Origin: CAYHGX01 sp964356355
Lineage (GTDB): Bacteria > Patescibacteriota > Gracilibacteria > UBA1369 > LOWO2-01-FULL-3
Reading direction: 5' to 3'
NCBI GenBank assembly: GCA_964356355.1
Contig: CAYHGX010000001.1
Span: forward strand, 62,001 to 126,000
Length of the DNA stretch: 64,000 bases
Positions within the stretch are counted from its first letter, which is position 1, and every line of letters begins with the position of its first letter. This document shows positions 44,427-51,102 of the stretch, in pieces. The position numbers and the translations under genes are program-made. Under the pieces are notes generated by a model that was not told where the DNA came from, made no database searches, and saw nothing but the letters and a program-made list of their open reading frames with translations.

Positions 44427-45068
44427 TTATTTGTTAGTGTCAGGTATGTAGTTGCCATCTGTGTCCATGAAGCCGCTATCGAGGAGGATTTGTCTGATTT
44501 CTTTCCGTGGTGGAGCGACGTAATTTGGATCATCCCATTGGGCGAGAGGTAGAGGTTCGCCTTCTTTGAAGGCGTAGCGTTGTTCGATTTCTTTTGTTAA
44601 GGCTGGTCCTGATAGACCTTCTGCGAGGCAGTCTGCAATTACTCTTTTTAATTCTTCGTGATGGTTTACATTGATTTTTTGTAAGGCTACCGCTCCGCTT
44701 TTATAGGCGCGACTTCCTGCATCGTAGTGTATTGCTAGTATTCCGTGTTTGTCTCCTGGGTTGTTTGAAAGTACAAAAATGGGGATGCCTTCGTTCATTC
44801 TTTGTTGCATTGCTGGTACTAATCGGTCTGGTAATGCGCCGCTAGCAAAAGCGACAAAAATGATAGCTTGAGATTGTTCGGTTCTGGCTAGAAATTCGCC
44901 GGCATTTAAAAAAGGATCGCACATAAAGGCGGGGAACCGTGGATCGGAGGTTTCAACTTGTTCTTTTGTGGGTATGCCTAATGCAGCTCTAACTTTCTCA
45001 GTGTTGGCTTTTACTTTGGGGATGATTTCTTTGAAAGGCCTTATGTCCGTGAATGCATTATAGCACAA
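44427..45068 (-). CDS. Orphan asparaginase-type C-terminal domain protein
   Basis: Residues about 60-185 look like the C-terminal domain of L-asparaginase or GatD: QAIIFVAFASGALPDRLVPA, then NEGIPIFVLSNNPGDKHGIL and a Y..G..AYKSGAVALQKIN block. The N-terminal catalytic domain with its nucleophilic threonines is absent, so amidase activity is unlikely. The start is unsettled: the open frame begins at a TTG at 45068, but a good promoter (45057-45084) would start transcripts downstream of it, and the first in-frame ATG is at 44924. It may be a truncated gene remnant or a regulatory/binding domain on its own. Confidence 0.55.
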   Translation of the reverse strand: MCYNAFTDIRPFKEIIPKVKANTEKVRAALGIPTKEQVETSDPRFPAFMCDPFLNAGEFLARTEQSQAIIFVAFASGALPDRLVPAMQQRMNEGIPIFVLSNNPGDKHGILAIHYDAGSRAYKSGAVALQKINVNHHEELKRVIADCLAEGLSGPALTKEIEQRYAFKEGEPLPLAQWDDPNYVAPPRKEIRQILLDSGFMDTDGNYIPDTNK

Positions 45069-45084
45069 GAGTCAATTCTGACAA
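45057..45084 (-). promoter_or_regulatory. Promoter upstream of the asparaginase-like gene
   Basis: On the minus strand TTGTCA, 16 bases and a perfect TATAAT. The predicted start near 45050 lies inside the longest version of the reading frame. Confidence 0.55.
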
Positions 45085-45098
45085 GCGCCTGTGGTTGC

Positions 45099-45683
45099 CT
45101 AAGCGTGCTTGAGGAAGTAGGTGATGATGTCCTCGGCTTTTTCGAGTTCGGGGGGCATTTTTTCGATGGACTTTAGGATTTGGGGCTTGTTGTAGCCCAG
45201 GCGCTCGAGGGCGGAGATGGCGTCTTCGTGGAGGTCGGAGAGGGTTTGTGGTTTGGAGAGGCCGCCTACTGCGCGATCAATATCGGTGGTGATTACTTTG
45301 CCTTTTAGCTCGAGGATGAGGCGTTTGGCGGTTTTTTGGCCGATGCCGGGGATTTGACTGAGCATTTTGAAGTCCTCGGAGAGAATGGCGTTTTTAACGT
45401 TATCGATAGGTGAGTTGAGAATTTCGCTGGCAACTTTTGGGCCAATGCCGCTGATGGAAATGAGTTGGCGGAAGAAATCGAGCTCGTCGTGGTTTGTGAA
45501 ACCGTAGAGGTCGAAGGCGTCTTCGCGGATGTTGCTGTGGATGAAAAGTGTGGCTTGTTCGTTTAAGCTTAGAGTTTCGGCGATGCGGGAGGGAAGATGT
45601 ACGAGGTAGCCAATATTGCCGGTGTCGAGAATGATAGCGCGGTCGAGTTTTTTGAAGATTGTGCCTTTAAGGAGTGCGATCAT
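45099..45683 (-). CDS. ruvA: Holliday-junction DNA-binding protein RuvA
   Basis: Binds four-way junctions and targets RuvB to them. The N-terminal OB fold (MIALLKGTIFKKLDRAIILD) is followed by two helix-hairpin-helix motifs (LISISGIGPKVASEIL and LSQIPGIGQKTAKRLILELK) and a C-terminal RuvB-contact domain (DLHEDAISALERLGYNKPQI). 194 residues is normal. Its start overlaps tgt by 4 bases. Confidence 0.95.
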   Translation of the reverse strand: MIALLKGTIFKKLDRAIILDTGNIGYLVHLPSRIAETLSLNEQATLFIHSNIREDAFDLYGFTNHDELDFFRQLISISGIGPKVASEILNSPIDNVKNAILSEDFKMLSQIPGIGQKTAKRLILELKGKVITTDIDRAVGGLSKPQTLSDLHEDAISALERLGYNKPQILKSIEKMPPELEKAEDIITYFLKHA

Positions 45684-46879
45684 GGTTTTTGTGTGAAGGT
45701 GTAGAGAAACTCTTTTTTGTAATTTGTGAAGGTGCCGGCTGTGATGTGAGCACGAATTTGTCGAGTTAACTCTAACAAAAAGTGCAGGTTGTGGATAGTG
45801 ACGAGGCGCAGGCCGAGAATTTCTTTTTCCATCAGGAGGTGGCGGATGTAGCTTCTGCTGTAGCCGTTTGTGCAGGTGTGGCAGGTGCAGTTTTCTTGGA
45901 GAGGGAGGGAGTCGAATTTGAATTGTTCGTTGAGAATTGAGAAGCGGCCGTTTTCTTTCCAGAAGGCGCCGTGGCGGGCCATGCGGGTGGGGTGGACGCA
46001 GTCGAACATGTCGATGCCGCGTTCAATGGCTTCGAATAAATCTTCGGGGGTGCCTACTCCCATGAGGTAGCGGGGCTTATTTTCTGCGAGGTGGGGGATT
46101 GTGGCCTCGATCATGGCGGCCATTTCTTCCTTACTTTCGCCTACAGAGAGGCCACCGATGGCGTTGCCGGGAAGATCGAGGTCGTTCATGAATTTGGCGG
46201 ATTCTGCGCGAAGGTCTGCGTGGAGGCCGCCTTGAACGATGGGGAAGAGGGCTATGGGGTGGGAGTTTGGGGTGGCTGGACTGGCTTTGGTTTCGCGGTT
46301 TTTGCTGAGTTTTTCATGCTCTGTTTTGCAGCGGATTACCCAGTCGTGAGTGCGTTTCATGGCGGCTTGAAAGTATGGTTTTGTGCTATCGGCGGGGGCG
46401 CATTCGTCGAAGGCCATGATGATATCGGCGCCGAGCTGATGCTGGATTTGGATGGCTCTTTCGGGCGTGAGGTAGTGCGAGGAGCCATCAAGATGAGATT
46501 TAAATTTAACTCCATTGTCGTCGATCTTGACTACAGTTTGAACTTGTCCCTCTTTGAGGTTCTTTTTCTCTTTGCCTAGCGAAAAAACTTGAAAACCGCC
46601 GGAGTCGGTGAGCATTGGTTTTTGCCAGGTGGTCCACTGGTGGAGTCCTCCCTGTTTTTCTACTAAATCGGAGCCTGGACGGAGAAATAGATGATAGGTG
46701 TTGGCGAGAATTATTTCGGTATCGAGGCTTTCGAGGTCTTGTTTGTCTAAAGTTTTAACAGTGGCCTTGGTGCCTACCGGCATGAAAACCGGTGTTTGAA
46801 TATCGCCATGGGCCGTGGAGAAAGTGCCGGTGCGAGCCAGGCTTTTGGGGTCTTTGGCGTTGATTGTGTATTTGAACAT
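45680..46879 (-). CDS. tgt: Queuine tRNA-ribosyltransferase
   Basis: Exchanges guanine-34 for a queuosine precursor in GUN-decoding tRNAs. The catalytic Asp is in MLTDSGGFQVFSLG, a second Asp in MFDCVHPTRMARHG, and the zinc site in CTCHTCTNGYSRSYIRHLL plus the later His of LVTIHNLHF. The length is 399 residues. No queuosine biosynthesis genes are seen nearby, so the cell may salvage the base or make it elsewhere. It is coupled to ruvA. Confidence 0.95.
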   Translation of the reverse strand: MFKYTINAKDPKSLARTGTFSTAHGDIQTPVFMPVGTKATVKTLDKQDLESLDTEIILANTYHLFLRPGSDLVEKQGGLHQWTTWQKPMLTDSGGFQVFSLGKEKKNLKEGQVQTVVKIDDNGVKFKSHLDGSSHYLTPERAIQIQHQLGADIIMAFDECAPADSTKPYFQAAMKRTHDWVIRCKTEHEKLSKNRETKASPATPNSHPIALFPIVQGGLHADLRAESAKFMNDLDLPGNAIGGLSVGESKEEMAAMIEATIPHLAENKPRYLMGVGTPEDLFEAIERGIDMFDCVHPTRMARHGAFWKENGRFSILNEQFKFDSLPLQENCTCHTCTNGYSRSYIRHLLMEKEILGLRLVTIHNLHFLLELTRQIRAHITAGTFTNYKKEFLYTFTQKP

Positions 46880-46922
46880 GCCGCTATGGTAGCGGAAAGG
46901 ATGGTCTTAGTAAATTAAAGTA

Positions 46923-47612
46923 TTAGATCTTTACTGCCTCGTCGATGGCATCTACGGGAGAGAGTAATGTGTTTTGTACTTTGGAGAAGGCTCCGGTGAT
47001 GCTGGTGATGATTTTAGTGAAAAATCCTGCTACTTTGCCTGCGGTGATATTGATGGCTGGTCCCAGCAGAGGGATTTTTGCAATTTGAGATCTTACTATT
47101 TCAAGGTTTTTGCTAAGGCCGCGTTCAGCGATGTCATGAATGGCTTGGATTGGTATTTTGAATGCGTTTCCGGCGGCGCGTGCTAGTGAAGTTATAATTT
47201 TTAATGGTTTTTTGAGAAAGCCAACAGGGTCTGAGAGTGTTTTGATTGGTTGAAGTACGGCTCCAACGGTTCCTGCTACTGCGGCTTCGGCGGCGTTGCC
47301 GATGGGGGCTGCGACGTCGAGGGCCCGGCGGGCAATGTTGCCTGCCGTGGCGTCTAGTGCGTTGCCGGCAATGGCAAATGGACTTTCGATAAGGCTGTAT
47401 TCTTCCTGATCTGCAAGTTGATATCTAAGAGCTGTGCGGATTTGTTCGTCAATATTGCGAATTCCTGTTGCGGCACCGTTGCCGGTATTGAGGATGCCAT
47501 CTCTAAGAATTGTGAACTTAGATCTGTCCTCGGAAGCTTCTGGAGCTTGGGGTGGGCACTGTGGGGCAGCTGGTGCTGCTTGTTCTGGTTGTGATTCTGG
47601 TGCTTCGGGCAT
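46923..47612 (-). CDS. Ala-rich amphipathic protein of unknown function
   Basis: 229 residues, starting with a Pro/Glu/Gln-rich segment and continuing with many short amphipathic helices rich in Ala, Ile, Gly and Lys (GNIARRALDVAAPIGNAAEA, ITAGKVAGFFTKIITSITGA). There is no clear signal peptide or true membrane helix, though the amphipathic helices could lie on a membrane. No family recognised. It is a single minus-strand gene between tgt and aroC. Confidence 0.7.
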   Translation of the reverse strand: MPEAPESQPEQAAPAAPQCPPQAPEASEDRSKFTILRDGILNTGNGAATGIRNIDEQIRTALRYQLADQEEYSLIESPFAIAGNALDATAGNIARRALDVAAPIGNAAEAAVAGTVGAVLQPIKTLSDPVGFLKKPLKIITSLARAAGNAFKIPIQAIHDIAERGLSKNLEIVRSQIAKIPLLGPAINITAGKVAGFFTKIITSITGAFSKVQNTLLSPVDAIDEAVKI

Positions 47613-47669
47613 TTGTAAAAATCAAAAGTATTCTTGATTATAGGAGCTTTTTTGAATTTGTCAAATGTA

Positions 47670-48725
47670 TTAACAAAATGCATCGACAAGGACTATTGCG
47701 GCCATGGCTTCGGCGACTGGGATGATTCTTGGGGCGAGGCAGGAGTCGTGGCGGCCGAGGGTGGTGATATCGGCGTTTTTGAAAGAGGAGTTGATGGTGT
47801 GGAGGGGCTTGGAAATGCTTGGAACTGGTTTTATGGCTAAGCGCATTACGATATCTTCACCAGTGGAGATTCCTCCAAGGATGCCGCCGGAGTGGTTGGA
47901 AAGAAATTTGACTTTGCCTTTTTCTGAGCGCATTTGATCGTTGTTTTGGCTGCCTTTGAGGTTTACGACGTTAAATCCTTCGCCGATTTCAAAGCCTTTA
48001 ACTGCTCCAATGGACATCATGGCTTTAGCAAGTTTGGCGCTGAGTTTATCGAAAACAGGATCTCCGAGTCCTTTTGGTGGATTTTTGATGACGATTTCGA
48101 TGATGGCGCCGAGGGAATCGGCTTCTTTCATGCGGGCTTGTTCAATTAATTTGATCATCCTAGGAGCGATGTTGCTGTCTGCACAGCGGACTTCGTTTTT
48201 TTCGATAAATGATTTGTCGAAGGATTTGGCTTTAACATTGCCAACTTGGATGGTGTGGCCGAAGATTTCGGTTTTATTTGTTAGCTTTAAGAGCTTTTTG
48301 GCGATGGCCCCGGCCATAACGCGACAAATGGTTTCGCGGCCTGAGGAGCGCCCGCCGCCACGATAATCGCGGTGGCCATATTTAAGGTCGTAGGTGAAGT
48401 CGCTGTGGCCGGGCCGGTACAGGTCTTTAATTTTACTGTAATCCTGGCTGCGAGTGTCTTTGTTGTGAACAATTATGGAGATTGGGGTGCCGGTGGTGAG
48501 TCCTTCAAAAACACCGGAAAGAATTTCCACTTGGTCTTCTTCGCGGCGGGTGGTTGAGATTTTAGAAAATGCTGCCGGGCGCCGGCGGTCTACCTCTTTT
48601 TGAATATCTTTTTCGCTTAATTCCAGCCCTGTAGGGCAGCCGTCAATTACTACACCTAAAGCTTTTCCATGGGATTCGCCCCAGGTGGTAACTTTAAAAT
48701 TGTGGCCAAAGGTGTTTCCGGGCAT
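47670..48725 (-). CDS. aroC: Chorismate synthase
   Basis: Last step of the shikimate pathway, forming chorismate from EPSP with reduced FMN. Signatures: GHNFKVTTWGESHGKALGVV at the start, GYRGGGRSSGRETICRV-type segment HRDYRGGGRSSGRETICRVM, and the C-terminal VRLAIKPV-like block with GRHDSCLAPRIIPVAEAMAA. 351 residues is normal. It is the only aromatic-pathway gene here, which is notable if the organism is as reduced as most CPR bacteria. Confidence 0.95.
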   Translation of the reverse strand: MPGNTFGHNFKVTTWGESHGKALGVVIDGCPTGLELSEKDIQKEVDRRRPAAFSKISTTRREEDQVEILSGVFEGLTTGTPISIIVHNKDTRSQDYSKIKDLYRPGHSDFTYDLKYGHRDYRGGGRSSGRETICRVMAGAIAKKLLKLTNKTEIFGHTIQVGNVKAKSFDKSFIEKNEVRCADSNIAPRMIKLIEQARMKEADSLGAIIEIVIKNPPKGLGDPVFDKLSAKLAKAMMSIGAVKGFEIGEGFNVVNLKGSQNNDQMRSEKGKVKFLSNHSGGILGGISTGEDIVMRLAIKPVPSISKPLHTINSSFKNADITTLGRHDSCLAPRIIPVAEAMAAIVLVDAFC

Positions 48726-48785
48726 GGGGAAGGGTTAGATATAATTAGAATAGCATCGCTTGTTTTGGTGGCCTTTTACTTTGGG

Positions 48786-48813
48786 TTGACATTTCTGCTT
48801 CTCGTGGTAAGAT
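48786..48813 (+). promoter_or_regulatory. Promoter of the 201-aa gene
   Basis: TTGACA, 16 bases and TAAGAT with an extended TGG. The transcript start near 48820 lies 15 bases before the ATG at 48835. Confidence 0.7.
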
Positions 48814-48834
48814 GTGCCTCTTTTAATAAACTAT

Positions 48835-49440
48835 ATGCAGGAAGGTCCCCAATTGCCAGCATGGCTAGTAGCTGAACGCGGAGAGACGATGCAGTTGATT
48901 GATAAGATATTACAGAGGCCTGACTTAGCTCAATGTGTTGTTCAGGCTGAAAATCCATATCCTAATGAGCAGATTCGATATGAATACAGGAATGGAAATA
49001 GAGTTTATACGATTATAGTTTTTGGAGAATCGAATTATTCGAGAGAAAAGCCTGCTTTTGCACCTCACTATATGTTTGAAGCTAGGATTGATAACGGTAC
49101 TCCTTATAATCCAAGTGATGGAGATGTGAAGGCTGATGTTGATTTTGCAGGTCGTCGTAGGTTTGAGTTTTATTATCCTCCTAAACCTGGGGAAAGGTTT
49201 TCATATAGGGATGATCGACAAGATAATACTCATGGAAATAGTCCTGAGATTTTGTATTGGCAAGAAGAGCTAATGGGAAAGACGGGAAGTCAGGCTCTTA
49301 TGGAGATATTGAAGCAATTTGAATCGGCTCCAGCTTCTGAGGAGGTTCCGCGTTCAGCTATGGTTAAAATACAGGCTTTTGTTGATGTGTTACGAAGCGC
49401 TGTTGGGTATAGACCGCGATATGATAAGCCGAAGAGATAG
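48835..49440 (+). CDS. Protein of unknown function (201 aa)
   Basis: A soluble-looking protein rich in Tyr, Arg, Pro and Asp, with segments such as RYEYRNGNRVYTIIVFGESN and RRFEFYYPPKPGERFSYRDD and a helical C-terminus. No signal peptide, membrane helix or known motif. I use the ATG at 48835 because the in-frame GTG at 48814 coincides with the promoter's -10 region. It is a single gene flanked by its own promoter and a bidirectional terminator. Confidence 0.7.
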   Translation: MQEGPQLPAWLVAERGETMQLIDKILQRPDLAQCVVQAENPYPNEQIRYEYRNGNRVYTIIVFGESNYSREKPAFAPHYMFEARIDNGTPYNPSDGDVKADVDFAGRRRFEFYYPPKPGERFSYRDDRQDNTHGNSPEILYWQEELMGKTGSQALMEILKQFESAPASEEVPRSAMVKIQAFVDVLRSAVGYRPRYDKPKR

Positions 49441-49462
49441 ATTAATGGGGGGGTGTAACTAA

Positions 49463-49496
49463 AAAACTGCCTTTGGGTTATTCCAAGGGCAGTTTT
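49463..49496. terminator. Bidirectional terminator
   Basis: AAAACTGCCTTTGG and CCAAGGGCAGTTTT form a 14-bp stem (one G-T pair) with a 6-base loop. A and T runs on both sides let it serve the + strand gene ending at 49440 and the minus-strand gyrA-rpmE run. Confidence 0.85.
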
Positions 49497-49517
49497 AAAT
49501 TGTATTAGGTTTCTGGT

Positions 49518-49805
49518 TTACGCTTCGTCAGTAGCTGTTTCTTCGGCTACGTCCTCTTCTTCGCCTTTTTTAACTTTCTTTACTTTCTTTTCGGCTTCGG
49601 ATTGAGCTTTTTTCATCTTGGCTACGAACTTATCAACACGTCCGGATGTATCTACTAGTTTCTGTTTGCCGGTGTAGAAAGGGTGGCAGGCTGAGCAGAT
49701 TTCAGTGCTGAAGTCTTTGCCTAGAGTGGAGCCAGCTTTGAACTCGCCGCCGCAAAGGCATTTGAAAGTGATTTCTGTGTATTTTGGGTGAATTTCTGAT
49801 TTCAT
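49518..49805 (-). CDS. rpmE: Ribosomal protein bL31
   Basis: A large-subunit ribosomal protein. It begins MKSEIHPKYTEITFKCLCGG and has the zinc-binding cysteines of the C+ type (CLC near residue 16 and CSAC near residue 37) and HPFYTGKQKLVDTSGRVDKF. The last 30 residues are an unusual Lys/Glu-rich extension ending in EEETATDEA-like acid residues, longer than typical bL31. I choose the ATG at 49805 over upstream codons that lie within a repeat. Confidence 0.93.
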   Translation of the reverse strand: MKSEIHPKYTEITFKCLCGGEFKAGSTLGKDFSTEICSACHPFYTGKQKLVDTSGRVDKFVAKMKKAQSEAEKKVKKVKKGEEEDVAEETATDEA

Positions 49806-49822
49806 AATGGAGATAGGATAAT

Positions 49823-49890
49823 GTTGCCTCGCTACGGCGCAGGCGCGCTCGGCGGGTTTATTTGTTAGCACTTTGCTGCGCTTCGCGCTT
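49823..49890. repeat. Dispersed GC-rich repeat, copy before rpmE
   Basis: TTGCCTCGCTACGGCGCAGG followed by GCGCTCGGCGGGTTTATTTG and TTAGCACTTTGCTGCGCTTC. It aligns with the copy at 40115-40178 and encodes the last residues of the thrombospondin-repeat protein. Confidence 0.55.
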
Positions 49891-51102
49891 AGTGCTGTGA
49901 ATATACTTAAAGTATACTAGTAATGCAAGTAAAATTATGATTAGAGAGAGTATCAGCTCTTTGTAAAGTCCAAGGTTTAAAACTGAAACTTGAAAGTTTT
50001 TGGTCACTTCTTCTCCATTGGAATCTTTTATTGTGAGTTTAACCTTGTGTTCTCCTGTTTTTTTGAATGTGTAATTTAGGGCGTTGCCTTCTCTTTGAAT
50101 TTTGTCGTCAATTGTCCAGCTGTAGCTAACTATTTGCCCATCTTCATCAATGGAAGGAGTGGCATCAAAGGTGTAATTTTCAAATACTCCAATTTTATCG
50201 GTTTCTTTTTTCAGGATGATTTTTGGTGCTTTGTTTATGGGGAAGGGATCTTCTTTGTCTGGAAGGCTGTCATTGTCGTCGTCGATGTCGAGGTTGTTGC
50301 CGATGGAATCATTGTCGGTATCAAGGGTTTCATTTGGATCAAGAGGGAAGGCGTCGTTTTTGTCGTTGGTACCATCTCCATCAGTATCGGCTTTAAGGGG
50401 ATCAGTTCCAGAATTTGTTTCATCAATATCGCTAACTTCGTCATTGTCATCATCGGTGTCTGCTATGTTGCCGATGCCATCTTTGTCGGTATCGAGAGTT
50501 TCATTTGCATCTAGAGGCATGTCGTCGAATTTGTCTGGTACGCCGTCTCCATCGTCATCTAGGTCGGCGTTGTCTCCTTTTCCGTCTCCGTCTGTGTCAT
50601 ATTGCTCTTTGCTGTTGAGAGGAAAGGCGTCTTTGGTGTCTTCAACTCCATCGCCGTCGTCATCTAGGTCGGCACTATTGGCAATTCCATCATGATCGGT
50701 GTCTTGGATAACGAAGATTTCGCTAACGATCCAATTGTTGGAGGGGTCGTCGATTTCTGGTTGCCATGGAAAAATTTTGACTGCAATTTTGTGGTTTCCG
50801 GCGGTTGGTGTCCAGTCTATAAAGGTGCCATCTGTGTTGCCTTTGTAGATGGAGACTGCTTGGTCACCGCCAATCTGCTTACTGTTGTCGTAAAAACGAA
50901 CAACGCCGAGGAGGTCCTTGGTGCTGTTGTTTTTTGTGCTTGAATAGATTCTGATTGGTGAGCCTTCTAGGAACTTATCTGTTGAGAAGGTGATTTTCTC
51001 GCTGTTGATGGAGATGTCTCCGCTAAATGCTGCATAGGCTACTTGTGTAAAAGCGAGTAGAAATGCAGGAATAAGACCTAGTTTTCGTATTTTTATTTTC
51101 AT
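49858..51102 (-). CDS. Surface protein with thrombospondin type 3 repeats and a PKD domain
   Basis: 414 residues in a clear modular order: signal peptide (residues 1-24, LIPAFLLAFTQVAYA), an Ig-like domain, about seven Asp-rich calcium-binding thrombospondin type 3 repeats (residues about 133-285, such as DTDGDGKGDNADLDDDGDGV), a PKD-like domain with SYSWTIDDKIQREGNALNY, one C-terminal membrane helix (LYKELILSLIIILLALLVYF) and a short basic cytoplasmic tail. It is an externally exposed, membrane-anchored protein. Its ATG overlaps the gyrA stop (TAATG), so translation is coupled to gyrase, an odd pairing. Confidence 0.9.
   Translation of the reverse strand: MKIKIRKLGLIPAFLLAFTQVAYAAFSGDISINSEKITFSTDKFLEGSPIRIYSSTKNNSTKDLLGVVRFYDNSKQIGGDQAVSIYKGNTDGTFIDWTPTAGNHKIAVKIFPWQPEIDDPSNNWIVSEIFVIQDTDHDGIANSADLDDDGDGVEDTKDAFPLNSKEQYDTDGDGKGDNADLDDDGDGVPDKFDDMPLDANETLDTDKDGIGNIADTDDDNDEVSDIDETNSGTDPLKADTDGDGTNDKNDAFPLDPNETLDTDNDSIGNNLDIDDDNDSLPDKEDPFPINKAPKIILKKETDKIGVFENYTFDATPSIDEDGQIVSYSWTIDDKIQREGNALNYTFKKTGEHKVKLTIKDSNGEEVTKNFQVSVLNLGLYKELILSLIIILLALLVYFKYIHSTKREAQQSANK

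Noticed and set aside
46091..46579. 162-codon open frame opposite tgt
   Set aside because: Shadow of a conserved gene with complete catalytic motifs on the other strand.
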